Shown one piece after another: positions 48,543-60,796 of a stretch of 64,000 bases of DNA. The notes under the pieces were generated by a model that was given only the letters and a program-made list of their open reading frames with translations, was not told the origin of the DNA and made no database searches. Position numbers and translations under genes: made by a program. Source of the stretch: Microbotryum silenes-acaulis (taxonomy: Eukaryota; Basidiomycota; Microbotryomycetes; Microbotryales; Microbotryaceae); NCBI GenBank assembly GCA_003665825.1, contig QPFY01000007.1, forward strand, positions 1,488,001-1,552,000, given 5' to 3'. The number at the start of each line of letters is the position of its first letter. Within the stretch, counting starts at the first letter, position 1.

Positions 48543-50914
48543 TCATTGAGTACTGCTCTCACCACGGCATTACCAGGCAGCTCACAATCCCGTACACCCC
48601 GGAGCAGAACGGCCGAGCCGAAAGGACAAACCGCACGATCATCGAGGGGACGATCGCCCTGCTCCAGCACTCGGGACTGCCCATGACACTCTGGCGAGAG
48701 GCCCTCCGGTACGTTGTTGACACCAAGAACCTCAGCCCGCACAGCGCCATCGACCACAAGATCCCGGACGCTGTCTGGTTTGGCAAACCTCCCAGCACGG
48801 CAAACCTGAGGGTATTCGGATGCCGCGCCTGGCACACCACCCCTCAGCACAAGCGAGCAAAACTCGACCCCAAGGCCAAACCATTCATCTTCGTTGGCAT
48901 CGATAACAGATCGAAGGCCTGGACGCTTTACGACCCGGCCACAACTTCGTTCTTCCAGAGCCGCGACGTCCTATTCGATGAGAAAGTCTTCCCCGCTCGA
49001 GATGCCCCGATCGACCAACCGAAACCTCACATGACGTCCACCACTGGCGACTGGACCTTTGTTGACGCTGCACATGGCTCCCGCGCGGCACCACCTCCGT
49101 CCCTCCAACCTGTTGTGCACGAAAATCGATTTGCCGCGCTTGAGACCAACGCGAGTGACGACACAACGATCGACATGTCCAACGATGGCTTTGACACACC
49201 GTCCGACATGTCCAGGGCTCAGTTCTCGCCATCACCTCCTGCGTCGGACGTGACCGATGACTCGGCCGACCCAATCGACTTCTTGTCATGCCCGTCTCGC
49301 GCCGCTGCCTTCGCCGCCACCACCGCTGGTTCATCAGTCGTCGAACTCGAAGGGCCAACCGAGGACCCCCAAAATTGGTCGCAGGCGGTCAAGTCAGGTA
49401 AAGAGGAGATCTGGAGGCAAGCAGCAGCCGATGAGTTTCACTCCCTTGCCACCGAGTACAAATGCTTCACCCCGGTCAACTCCTCCTCACTGCCCCCCGG
49501 TGCCAAAGTCCTTGGATCCAGGTTCATCTTCCGCACCAAACGCGATCAACTTGGCAAGATCACTTCGCACAAGGGCCGGCTCGTTGCACAGGGCTTCTCC
49601 CAGCGCCCAGGTATCGATTACGATGAGACGTTTGCTCCTGTCGCCAAGTTCACCTCAATCCGAGCTCTCATCGCACTGGCCGCCGCCAAGAACCTCCACG
49701 TCCATCAGGCCGACGTTGACAAGGCATACCTCCACGGCGAGCTGAAGGAAGACCTCTACATGCGCGTCCCACAAGGTGTTGACATGCCCGGTAAAGTCCT
49801 CAAACTCCATCGATCGATCTACGGCCTCAAGCAGGCCGGCCGAGTCTGGAATGAGCACATTGACTTGACGCTGAAGAACCTCAACTACCGCGCCACAGCC
49901 AAGGACCACTGCGTGTACGTACGACGCGACGGCGACCAATACCACTACATCGCCCTCTACGTCGATGACTTGCTGATGGTCAGCCCTTCGGAGGACGAGA
50001 TCGAGCGCATCCTCAACGGCCTGGAGCAAAAATACGGCATCAAGCGACTTGGCCCAGCCCAATACATCTTGGGGATCCAGATCAAACGACAGGCCGACAA
50101 GTCCATCATCCTGTCGCAGGAGGCGTACATCACAAGTATCCTCCGCAGATTTGGAATGTCAGACAGCAGCCCCGCCTCCACGCCCATGGCCCCAAACCGC
50201 CAGCTCGAGCATTCGCTCGCGGAACCGTCAAAGATCGCTCAGACGCGCTACATGCAGGCCATTGGGTGCCTCCTCTACGCCGCCACTGGTACTCGCCCAG
50301 ACATCTCCTACGCCGTTGGATACCTCGCACGTTTCTCTGCCAGTCCCACACCTGAACACTGGACCGCCATCAAGACCGTCTTTCGGTACTTATGCGGAAC
50401 TGCACGCCTTGGCCTGCACTACAGCTCCGAGCAAGGCAAGTTCTCGGGATTCACGGGTTACTCTGACGCGGACTGGGGAACCTGCACCACGTCATCACGG
50501 TCAACCATGGGGTACAGCTTCCACCTGGCTGGCTCCGTTATCTCCTGGTCCTCCAAAGTGCAAAACCGAGTGGCCGACTCCACCACAGACGCCGAGTACC
50601 TCGCCCTCTCGCATGCCTCGAAGGAAGCTGGCCACCTCCAAGAACTACTTATGGAGCTGGGCATCGACACTCAAGCTCCCGTCCAACTTTACGGCGACAA
50701 CCAAGGAGCACTGGCTCTCGCTAAGAACCCCACCCTTCACCACCGGTCCCGACACATTCGCATTCGCGAACATTTCGTACGCGACCAGGTCAGGCTGGGC
50801 ACCATTCGAGTCGACTATGTGGACACGAAAACCATGGTCGCCGATATCTTCACCAAGGCACTTGGGCCTTTAGTGTTCAAGGTTCATCGTGAGAACCTGG
50901 GTCTCCGAGGCTAA
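48543..50914 (+). pseudogene. C3 pol segment 4 (integrase end, RT, RNase H)
   Basis: Resumes at TCATTGAG with the integrase Glu region (EQNGRAERTN), the linker, RT with YVDD and RNase H with YSDADWG and GDNQGA, ending with the same LGLRG tail and stop as C1 and C2. The frame is intact; only insertions break the gene. The frame is also open upstream into the A3 LTR by chance. Confidence 0.93.
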
Positions 50915-50936
50915 GTAAGCTTCGAGCGAGGGGGGG

Positions 50937-51164
50937 TGTTGAATTCCATACACTCTTGCTTAGATCAATCTCCAATCCGCGCCGCGCCTGGCTAGCCGCG
51001 CCGCTTGGACCTCTCTTTGGACTTAGAGATATTTCGCACACTCGCACTGCGCGCCTCTTTAGTCTTCCCCCTAACGCTCCAAACTACTCCCTTACAACCC
51101 GTACTCTGTCTCGTGTACTTACTGGTTGCCGATCCAGTCCCCTCTCGAGACATACGGTTTAACA
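50937..51164 (+). repeat. C3 3' LTR (228 bp)
   Basis: TGTTGAATTCCA...GGTTTAACA, single unit, preceded by seven G (50930-50936). Confidence 0.95.
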
Positions 51165-53049
51165 AATCGGTCCATCGTCGAAGGCGTTCTTGCGCTTCTT
51201 GCGGACGCCCACCTACCCAAGACATTCTGGGAGGAGGCCGCAGCCTATTTCGTATACTGCAAGAACCTGTGTCAACACTCGGCCCTGGACAAGGCAACAC
51301 CGAACTCCGTCTGGCAGGGCGACCGCACCAAAGCCTCGGCGCTTCATCCGTTCGGCTGTGCGGCTTGGCTCACGGTCGCGCCTGAACTTCGCTCGAAACT
51401 TGACCCGAAAGCGGTTCGCGTTCTCTTCACCGGCTACGACCTGGCTTCTAAAGCCTTCCGTTTCTACGACACTACGACAAAGAAGATCATTCTGGGCAGA
51501 AATGCCACGTTCCTCGACACTGAATTCCCCGGGTTACATGGCGACTCCACCGAGCACGACGTCGACACGCACTTCGCCAGCGCTCCCATCGCCGACCTTC
51601 AAGACACTGTCAAGACATGGACCCCACTAGTAAGGTCGGCGCACATGGACGTCTCATCCCCCCTTGATGATTCTGCCATGAGCGCCGTTGACGTGGCCCC
51701 AGGGTACACTGGCGGAACCTTACTTAACTCCACAGATGCCGAATCGTCCTCGTCACCGTCGCCTGCGCCGTCCTCGTCACCGTCTCCTGCGCCGCCCTCG
51801 TCACCGTCGCCTGCGCCATCGCCTGCGCTCTCACCGGCGTTGGCGGCGTCATCGTCACCCTCGGCCTTCCCAACCGACTCTGAAGACTCCACCGATCCTC
51901 TCGACCTCATTGGCTCACAGACCCAGGTTCGCCTCGACCTACTGGACATGCACCGCCCGGACTTCAGCACGTACCGCGAGGCCGCATCGGCTGAGGAGTC
52001 GCCCGACGAACTCGACCTCATTGGGCGCCACTCTCGCGATGAATCGCCGGACGAAATCGATTTCCTTACCCGACACCACCGCACCTTCATCGCAACAGAC
52101 GACGACATCTCTGACACAGAGGCCATTCAGCCAGTTAAGTCTATCACTAGCGATCCACAGACCTGGCGCGAGGCGATGTCGAGCGACAAACGTGAGGTAT
52201 GGGCCAAGGCCGCCACCGACGAGTTCAATTCCATGCGTGATGACTTCAAGGTCTTCACCATCGACGACCGCTCTACGGTACCCGCGGGTGCGACCATCGT
52301 TACGTCCAAGTTCGTCTGGAAAACAAAACGGAACGCACTCGGCGAGATCACCGGCCACAAGGCACGGCTGGTGGCGCAAGGCAACCGCCAACGCGACGGC
52401 ATCGACTTCACCGAAACCTTCGCACCGGTCGCACGCTTCTCCTCGATACGCTCACTCCTCGCGCTGGCGGCCGCCAACGGCCTGCATGTGCACCAAGCGG
52501 ACATCGACAAAGCCTACCTTCACGGCGATCTCGATCACGACATCTGGATGACGGCACCGCAAGGCTTCGATCTTCCTGGCAACAAAGTGCTTCGCCTGCG
52601 ACGTTCCATCTACGGGCTCAAACAGGCTGGCCGCATCTGGAATCGACACATCGATGCTTCACTTCGCAACCTCGGTTACATGGCGACGGGCACCGATCAC
52701 TGCGTGTACTCTCGGCTCGACAATCAGCAACGCCCACACTATATTGCGCTATACGTCGACGACCTTCTGATGATCAGCCCGGACCTGGCCGAAATCGAAC
52801 GTGTCATCTCGGGCCTCGAACAACGCTACGGAGTCAAGCGCCTCGGCCCGGCAGAGTACATCCTCGGCATCCAGATCAGGCGGCTCGACGACGGTTCTAT
52901 CGCCCTGTCCCAGGAGCGGTACATCATGGACGTGCTCGCTCGGTTCCACTTCGACACCACAACTCGCGGCACTACAGTCCCGATGACTCCTGGCCTTTCG
53001 CTCACCGCCATCCCGGGTCAAGGCACCGAACGGATCCGGTCATGGTATC
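51165..53049 (+). pseudogene. D-beta gag-pol segment 3 (integrase C-terminal part, linker, RT)
   Basis: Resumes at AATCGGTCC in frame. Contains the conserved CCACTAGTAAGG block (about 51625-51740), a Ser/Pro/Ala linker longer than in D-alpha through in-frame SPSPAP-type repeats, and RT with the [15 protein letters not shown] stretch that D-alpha lacks, plus YVDD. Ends at TSD GTATC (53045-53049), where A4 was inserted. Confidence 0.93.
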
Positions 53050-53378
53050 TGTGAGGAATCCACTCTCCGCTCGGGTCAGGACTTAGGCGCGCGGAGCGAG
53101 CCGGGCGCATCGGCCCAGGACTTAGGCGCGCGGAGCGAGCCGGGCGCATCGGCCCAGGACTTAGGCGCGCGCAGCGAGCCTGGCACATTGGCTCAGCCCC
53201 GAGGCTCGCTGGCTGAGGACTTGGGGCGCGCGGCTCCCTTACTGTTAGATTCCTATTCATCACTCTTGGCTATAACTACATCGCTGACGTAGTAGAGTTG
53301 ATCGAATAGGTATGTTGAAATGATATTGATCACTCTTGGCTATAACTACATCGCTGACGTAGTAGAGTTGATCGAATA
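53050..53378 (+). repeat. A4 5' LTR (329 bp)
   Basis: TGTGAGGAATCC...GATCGAATA, two terminal units, then primer site GGTTATAAGCCCACGAGC. Confidence 0.95.
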
Positions 53379-53472
53379 GGTTATAAGCCCACGAGCTACC
53401 AGCCCCGCCGCTTGAAATTTTTCCCTCGAGCCCAGCCACTCGAGCCGCCCCAGCCCATCGCACCATCGCAGC

Positions 53473-56400
53473 ATGGACAGCTCCCCCGCCCCGCCTTCGC
53501 CCCCCAGGGACATCAGCTCCCCTGACCCTTCGATCAGCGTGCAAATCGCCACGCTACAGGCACAGCTTGCCGCTCTACAGGCCTCACAGCCCCCTGCCGC
53601 CGCCGCCGCCTCCCCGCCCGTCACTGCCACGCAGGCAAACACCGCCACCGCATCAAAAGTCGTGTTCCCCAAGCACGCTCGCCTTGACGGCCCTAAGTCG
53701 TTTACAAACTGGTTACGTCAACTCCGTCTCGCGCTTCCAAATCAAGCCCGTGGTTACGTTCTTGACGGTGTCATTCCCCCGACGTGGACGGCCGACCAGC
53801 TTGCCGCCCGTGACGACGCCGCGCGTGAAATCATCGTTGGCTCGATCGACTCAGCCGACGTCTCAGCCACCCTCGACACCATCCCCAGCGACGACCTGTC
53901 GGCACCACGCATCTTCGCCGCACTCAAGGCTCGTTTCGCACCGGACGACGCCACTCGTACCCTCGAGTTGTTCGCCCGCCTTTGGGACTTCAGGAAGATG
54001 CCTGCCTCCGTCGAGGCGTACGACACGTGGCTCCGTGAATACATGTCGATCGCGCAGGAAATCCGCGACGCCAAAACCTCGCTCAACGACGTGCTCGCCA
54101 CTCACGTGCTCGCCATGGTCCCACCCTGCCTCGACAGCTTCCGCCTCACATTCACGGACGAGCAGCGCAACCAACGCGACCTCCCGGAACTCACGACGCT
54201 GACGGATCGCATTCGCATCCAGCTTCGCTCGGCGGGACTCTCGTCATCACACTCGGCCATGCTCGCCACCGCCTCCCCTTGTCCCGCCTGCCGCGCCCCC
54301 GGCCACCGTCTGCGCGACTGCACCTCACGGGCGACACACCCGCCCGCCGGCCCCTGCCGCCGCTGCCACAAGAAAGGTCACTGGGCCCTCGACTGCAAGC
54401 ACCGGGGCGAACAGAAACACACCGGCGACGACAACCAGGACGACACGTCTCTCCCCGCCGCTCAACAGCCTAACATCGGCTATTTCGCCTCCTGCCTGTT
54501 CGCTCGCCGGCAACTCCCGACTGACGCCTTTGTAGTCGACTCGGGCGCCACGGCACACATGGTCGCCGATCGCTCTCTATTCACGGCTTATCGCCAGACG
54601 GCGCACACCAAGATCGGCGGCATCGCCGGCGGTATCACGGCCATTGGTATGGGGGACGTAGCGTTCGTTGCCAAGACCGGACATCCGATCACGCTGCGTG
54701 GCGTTCTGCACACGCCGGGCCTCCACGTCAACCTCCTCTCTGTTTCTCGCCTCTGCGACACCGACCGCGTTCGACTCGCCTTCACCAGCGACGGCATCGA
54801 CATCGCCAAGGACGGCCAGGCCATTGCTCACGGTACCAGGGTTAACGACGGTCTCTACCTTTTGGACGCGGATCACACCAAGTGTCAGCAGCTTGCCCTT
54901 CTCTCGCGTTCTGAGTCTACCGTGCCCCTGCTTACCCTTCACCGCTGCCTCGGCCATCTTGCCCCATCCTCTATACAGAAGATGATCGCCGCAGGTTTGC
55001 TGGACGGGTTTGGGGCCGGGTACAGTGACAAAGACGTAGAGGAGTTTGTTTGCAATGCTTGCCTTGGTTCCAAAGGCCACCGTCTTCCTTTTCCCGACTC
55101 TGAGTCGCATTCCCCCGAGAGACTCGGCCTCGTGCACAGCGATGTCCTTTCGTTCCCCACTCCGTCCTTGACCGGGAAGCGCTACCTTGTCACATTTCTT
55201 GACGACCACTCTCGCAAACTCTGGGCATACGCGATCGATCACAAAAGCGACGTCTTCCCGACCTTCCAGACTTGGCTCGCCGAAGTGGAGTTAGAGACGA
55301 ACGCGCGTTTAAAAACCCTTCGCACTGACAACGGCGGGGAGTACCGATCGAACGCATTCACGGAGTTCTGCAAGTCCAGGGGCATTCGTCGTCAATACTC
55401 TATCCCCTACACACCTCAGCAAAACGGTCGTGCCGAACGTGTCAATCTCTCCATTGTCGAGGGCATCCTCGCCCTCCTTGCTGACTCCCATCTGCCGGCC
55501 ACCTTTTGGGATGAAGCGGCTGCGTACTTCGTTTATTGCAAAAACAGGTGCTCACACTCAGCTTTGGCCAAACAGACTCCAGAATCCGTTTGGAACGGCC
55601 GACGCACCACCACCACCGCCCTCCACCCGTTCGGCTGCGCGGCCTGGCTCACGGTCGCGCCGGACCTTCGCAGCAAGCTCGACCCCAAGGCCGCGCGCGT
55701 GATCTTCACCGGTTACGACCTCGCCTCCAAGGCTTTCCGTTTCTTCGACCATTATACCAACAAGGTTGTGATTGGCCGAAATGCCACCTTCCTCGACGAC
55801 GACTTCCCCGGCCTCCCAATCAACACGCCCGTCGATGTGGACAACACCGAACGCCAGTTCGTCATTCCCGCCGACACGCCCGCCCCCGCCGTCAAGACGA
55901 GGACCCCACTAGTAAGGTCGGCGCACATGGACGTCTCATCCTCTCTTGATGATTCTGCCATGAGCGCCGTTGACGTGGCCCCAGGGTACACTGGCGGATC
56001 CTTACTTAATTCTACAGATATCAGCCCCTCGCCGTCCCCGTCGCTTGTCCCGCTTTCGTCGCCCGCCACGTCCTCGGCCGGAGGACCGTCCCTCGATGAC
56101 TCGGACGACCCGCTTGACCTCCTCAACTCCAACACCGCGGTTCGCCTCAACCTGATGGACGTACATCGATCCGACGACGACACCCTGGTGACGCCCGCAC
56201 CCGCCATTGCCCCCGCTGAACAGCCCTCCGATGACGACTCCCCTGATGAGATCGATTTCCTCTCTCGCCACCACCGCGCCTTCATCGCCACAGACGACGA
56301 CGACCCCACCCTCGACGCCATCGAGCCCGTCAAGTCGATTACTAGCGATCCTCAGACCTGGCGCGAAGCAATGTCCAGCGACGAGCACGACATCTGGGCT

Positions 56401-58191
56401 CAGGCTGCCGCCGCCGAGTTCACCGCCATGCGCGACGACTTCAAGGTGTTCACCATCGAGCCTCGATCCTCCGTACCACCGGGCGCCACTATCGTCACCT
56501 CCAAGTTCGTCTGGAAGACCAAACGCGACGCACGCGGCGAAGTCACGGGGCACAAGGCACGTCTCGTAGCGCAAGGTAACCGACAACGCGACGGCATCGA
56601 CTTCTCGGAGACTTTCGCACCCGTCGCCCGGTTCTCCTCCATTCGCTGCCTCCTTGCCCTCGCCGCTGCCAATGGTTACCACGTTCATCAGGCCGACATC
56701 GACAAGGCTTACCTCCACGGCGAGCTCGATCACGATATCTGGATGACGACGCCACGAGGTTTCGACTTCCCAAGTGATAAGATTCTCCGCCTGCGGCGCT
56801 CAATCTACGGTCTCAAGCAGGCCGGTCGCATCTGGAATCGCCACATTGACACATCACTCAGGAGTCTCGGGTACAAGGCAACGGGCACTGATCACTGCAT
56901 TTACTCTCACATTGATGATCAGCAACGGCCCCATTATATCGCCTTGTATGTCGACGATCTCCTCATTGTCAGCCCCGCCCTCGACGAGATCGAACGCGTC
57001 ATCTCCGGCCTCGAACAACGATACGGCGTCAAACGACTCGGCCCCGCGGAATACATCCTCGGCATCCAAATCCGCCGCCTGGACGACGGCTCCATTGCCC
57101 TATCCCAGGAACGCTACATCATGGACGTGCTCGCCCGGTTTCACTTCGACACCACGACACGCGGCGCTACGGTGCCAATGACGCCCGGCCTCTCGCTCAT
57201 GGCAGTTCCGGGTCAAGGAACGGAGCGCATTCGATCGTGGTACCTACAAGCCATTGGCTCCCTCCTGTACATTTCCCTTGGCACTCGACCCGACATTGCC
57301 TTCGCCGTCTCGTACTTGTCCCGGTTCGCCAACAACCCTGGCCGCCGTCATTGGATTGCCGTCAAACACGTCCTTCGCTACCTTCGCGCCACGTACCGCG
57401 ATGAGCTACTCTACGCCCGCGGTCCAGCCAAAGTTACGGGTGTGGTTGGGTATTCCGATGCGAACTGGGGTGCCTGCGTCGACACGTCCATCTCCACAAT
57501 GGGCTTCGTCTTTTACTTGGCCGGCTCCGCCGTCTCTTGGTCATCGAAGCGTCAGACTCGGGTGGCGGATTCCACCACTGATGCCGAATACCTCGCCTTG
57601 TCGCACGCTGGTAAGGAAGCGATTTACCTTACGCAACTCCTCTCCGAGCTCCACGTTCGCCCGATCGATGCAGCTCACATCTTCACCGACAACGAGGCCG
57701 CGGCCGCCGTCGCTCACGACCCCGTTCGCACCTCCGGCACTCGACACATACGCCTCCGCGAGCATTTTGTCCGCGACATGGTCAACCGAGGCGATATCTC
57801 CCTCTCACACGTTGGCACAGCGGACATGGTTGCGGACCTATTCACCAAAGCGCTGGGTCCCAAGATTTTTGGTATACATTGCTATGCTCTAGGCCTCCGG
57901 ACGCGGCACCCACGGCTCAAGTCTACCTCGCGTTCGCGTGGGGGGGGGTGTGAGGAATCCACTCTCCGCTCGGGTCAGGACTTAGGCGCGCGGAGCGAGC
58001 CGGGCGCATCGGCCCAGGACTTAGGCGCGCGGAGCGAGCCGGGCGCATCGGCCCAGGACTTAGGCGCGCGCAGCGAGCCTGGCACATTGGCTCAGCCCCG
58101 AGGCTCGCTGGCTGAGGACTTGGGGCGCGCGGCTCCCTTACTGTTAGATTCCTATTCATCACTCTTGGCTATAACTACATCGCTGACGTAG
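53473..58191 (+). CDS. Copia-A (A4) Gag-Pol polyprotein, 1572 aa
   Basis: ATG at 53473, 94 bases after the LTR. Gag, two CCHC knuckles ([28 protein letters not shown]), protease DSGATAHM, integrase with finger and DDE residues, RT with YVDD near residue 1159, RNase H with YSDANWG and TDNEA. One residue short of A1 in the N-terminal Ala run. The frame crosses nine G and ends inside the 3' LTR at 58191. No damage seen; the best candidate for an active element together with A3. Confidence 0.95.
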   Translation: MDSSPAPPSPPRDISSPDPSISVQIATLQAQLAALQASQPPAAAAASPPVTATQANTATASKVVFPKHARLDGPKSFTNWLRQLRLALPNQARGYVLDGVIPPTWTADQLAARDDAAREIIVGSIDSADVSATLDTIPSDDLSAPRIFAALKARFAPDDATRTLELFARLWDFRKMPASVEAYDTWLREYMSIAQEIRDAKTSLNDVLATHVLAMVPPCLDSFRLTFTDEQRNQRDLPELTTLTDRIRIQLRSAGLSSSHSAMLATASPCPACRAPGHRLRDCTSRATHPPAGPCRRCHKKGHWALDCKHRGEQKHTGDDNQDDTSLPAAQQPNIGYFASCLFARRQLPTDAFVVDSGATAHMVADRSLFTAYRQTAHTKIGGIAGGITAIGMGDVAFVAKTGHPITLRGVLHTPGLHVNLLSVSRLCDTDRVRLAFTSDGIDIAKDGQAIAHGTRVNDGLYLLDADHTKCQQLALLSRSESTVPLLTLHRCLGHLAPSSIQKMIAAGLLDGFGAGYSDKDVEEFVCNACLGSKGHRLPFPDSESHSPERLGLVHSDVLSFPTPSLTGKRYLVTFLDDHSRKLWAYAIDHKSDVFPTFQTWLAEVELETNARLKTLRTDNGGEYRSNAFTEFCKSRGIRRQYSIPYTPQQNGRAERVNLSIVEGILALLADSHLPATFWDEAAAYFVYCKNRCSHSALAKQTPESVWNGRRTTTTALHPFGCAAWLTVAPDLRSKLDPKAARVIFTGYDLASKAFRFFDHYTNKVVIGRNATFLDDDFPGLPINTPVDVDNTERQFVIPADTPAPAVKTRTPLVRSAHMDVSSSLDDSAMSAVDVAPGYTGGSLLNSTDISPSPSPSLVPLSSPATSSAGGPSLDDSDDPLDLLNSNTAVRLNLMDVHRSDDDTLVTPAPAIAPAEQPSDDDSPDEIDFLSRHHRAFIATDDDDPTLDAIEPVKSITSDPQTWREAMSSDEHDIWAQAAAAEFTAMRDDFKVFTIEPRSSVPPGATIVTSKFVWKTKRDARGEVTGHKARLVAQGNRQRDGIDFSETFAPVARFSSIRCLLALAAANGYHVHQADIDKAYLHGELDHDIWMTTPRGFDFPSDKILRLRRSIYGLKQAGRIWNRHIDTSLRSLGYKATGTDHCIYSHIDDQQRPHYIALYVDDLLIVSPALDEIERVISGLEQRYGVKRLGPAEYILGIQIRRLDDGSIALSQERYIMDVLARFHFDTTTRGATVPMTPGLSLMAVPGQGTERIRSWYLQAIGSLLYISLGTRPDIAFAVSYLSRFANNPGRRHWIAVKHVLRYLRATYRDELLYARGPAKVTGVVGYSDANWGACVDTSISTMGFVFYLAGSAVSWSSKRQTRVADSTTDAEYLALSHAGKEAIYLTQLLSELHVRPIDAAHIFTDNEAAAAVAHDPVRTSGTRHIRLREHFVRDMVNRGDISLSHVGTADMVADLFTKALGPKIFGIHCYALGLRTRHPRLKSTSRSRGGGCEESTLRSGQDLGARSEPGASAQDLGARSEPGASAQDLGARSEPGTLAQPRGSLAEDLGRAAPLLLDSYSSLLAITTSLT

Positions 58192-58277
58192 TAGAGTTGA
58201 TCGAATAGGTATGTTGAAATGATATTGATCACTCTTGGCTATAACTACATCGCTGACGTAGTAGAGTTGATCGAATA
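57949..58277 (+). repeat. A4 3' LTR (329 bp)
   Basis: Same structure and length as the 5' LTR. About 240 of its bases are open in the polyprotein frame. Confidence 0.95.
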
Positions 58278-59367
<1,090 letters not shown>

Positions 59368-59780
59368 TCGAGCCCGTCAAATCGATTACTAGCGATCCTC
59401 AGACCTGGCGCGAAGCCATGTCCAGCGACGAGCACGACATCTGGGCTCAGGCTGCCGCCGCCGAGTTCACCGCCATGCGCGACGACTTCAAGGTGTTCAC
59501 CATCGAGCCTCGATCCTCCGTACCGCCGGGCGCCACTATCGTCACCTCCAAGTTCGTCTGGAAGACCAAACGCGACGCACGTGGCGAAGTCACGGGGCAC
59601 AAGGCACGCCTTGTAGCGCAAGGTAACCGCCAACGCGACGGCATCGATTTCTCGGAGACTTTCGCACCCGTCGCCCGTTTCTCCTCCATTCGCTGCCTCC
59701 TTGCCCTCGCCGCTGCCAATGGTTACCACGTTCATCAGGCCGACATCGACAAGGCTTACCTCCACGGCGAGCTCGATCAC
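59368..59780 (+). pseudogene. A0 gag-pol segment 4 (reverse transcriptase N-terminal part)
   Basis: Returns to the A0 frame ([18 protein letters not shown]... to [10 protein letters not shown]), carrying the first RT motifs including KARLVAQG and [12 protein letters not shown]. Ends at TSD ATCAC (59776-59780), where a D solo LTR was inserted. Confidence 0.93.
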
Positions 59781-60161
59781 TATGAGACGATCACCACTAC
59801 TGTCAGGAGAGGTTGCAAGTCGAACAGAAGTGATATATTTCAGCGTACCTATGAGACGATCACCACTACTGTCAGGAGAGGTTGCAAGTCGAACACAAGT
59901 GATGAGAAGGAAGCTAAGAAACAGAAAGGAGGCCCGCTCTGGGATAGGCCCAGGCGCGGGTGAAATTGCTGGCGCGCTGAGGCAGTCGCGCGCGTCTAAG
60001 TCCCCACCGCAGGGGGCGGGCTAGCGGGCGCGCGCGCGAATCCGCCGGCGCCGCCGCGCTGAGGCAGTCGCGCGCGTCTAAGTCCCCTCCGCAGGGGGCG
60101 GGCTAGCAGGCGCGCGCAACGACCGAGGCGCCCCTGTCGAGCTGAGAGTGGACTCTTCACA
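59781..60161 (-). repeat. Copia-D solo LTR (381 bp)
   Basis: Minus strand TGTGAAGAGTCC...GATCGTCTCATA, two terminal units, TSD ATCAC on both sides (59776-59780 and 60162-60166). No internal D sequence: a solo LTR. Same length as the D-beta 3' LTR. Confidence 0.95.
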
Positions 60162-60213
60162 ATCACGATATCTGGATGACGACGCCACGGGGTTTCGACT
60201 TCCCGAGCGATAA
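60162..60213 (+). pseudogene. A0 gag-pol segment 5 (RT fragment)
   Basis: 52 bases of A0 reverse transcriptase ([15 protein letters not shown]) before gypsy E. GATAA at 60209-60213 is the expected left TSD of E. Confidence 0.9.
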
Positions 60214-60775
60214 TGACAGGCGACGTCCGCAGGGATGACGTCGTCTACACGCGTTGGTGCGAGGGGGTGGGATTTCAGGAAGCGTCGGCTGTTGCGGCGG
60301 CAGTCGACAGAGGATCAACCGAGGAGGGGAGTCGGTCGAGAGGCTCGCAGGAAATCAAGTATAACGGACTTAATTCCCAAACGATCGACAAGAAGAGGAA
60401 GGGCAACCAAACAAGAAGAGCGGACCCAGCTCCGGGGGAAGGTGCTAAGACAAAAGGAAGGGACTGCTCCAGGCACAGAGGGGACTCAGCCAAATCAACC
60501 ACTCCAAGAGGTCGCCTCAGGGGAAAAAAGGATTGCTCGCGGGAGCACCGGTAAAAACCCTGAAGCCGCGCCTCGGCTAACAAAAAGATAAAACAAACCA
60601 AAAGAAGATTGCGCTCTGGGCGCATCGAACCCTCGACCACCGAGTGCGCGCCCACGCGCCTCACGCCTACGCCATCACGCCGACGATGCTTGAAACAAGG
60701 CAAGCATCCGGTCAAGTCAACTCTACCCGCATATAGCCTTGGGGGCTTCCTTCGAGTATTGCTGTCATCCTGACA
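60214..60775 (-). repeat. Gypsy E 3' LTR (562 bp)
   Basis: On the minus strand TGTCAGGATGAC...CGTCGCCTGTCA, nearly identical to the solo LTR at 4745-5307, which fixes both ends. Terminal inverted repeat TGTCAGG/CCTGTCA. Confidence 0.93.
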
Positions 60776-60788
60776 CTGTCCCCCCCAG
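60776..60788 (-). promoter_or_regulatory. Gypsy E polypurine tract
   Basis: Minus strand CTGGGGGGGACAG directly before the 3' LTR and eight bases after the stop codon. Confidence 0.8.
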
Positions 60789-60796
60789 AAGGAAGT

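Larger units (their letters stand above)
32556..51164 (+). mobile_element. Copia-C copy C3, interrupted by C2, B2 and A3
   Basis: TSD AATCG at 32551-32555 and 51165-51169. Coding segments 32895-33054, 36994-37823, 43236-43314 and 48543-50914. 5' LTR 308 bp and 3' LTR 228 bp, the same asymmetry as C1. The protein head (VMIVFVIF, GRLQPNREL) is like C1, not C2. Confidence 0.93.
53050..58277 (+). mobile_element. Copia-A copy A4, complete
   Basis: TSD GTATC at 53045-53049 and 58278-58282. LTRs of 329 bp. Forms a near-perfect inverted pair with A3, about 4.5 kb apart. Confidence 0.95.
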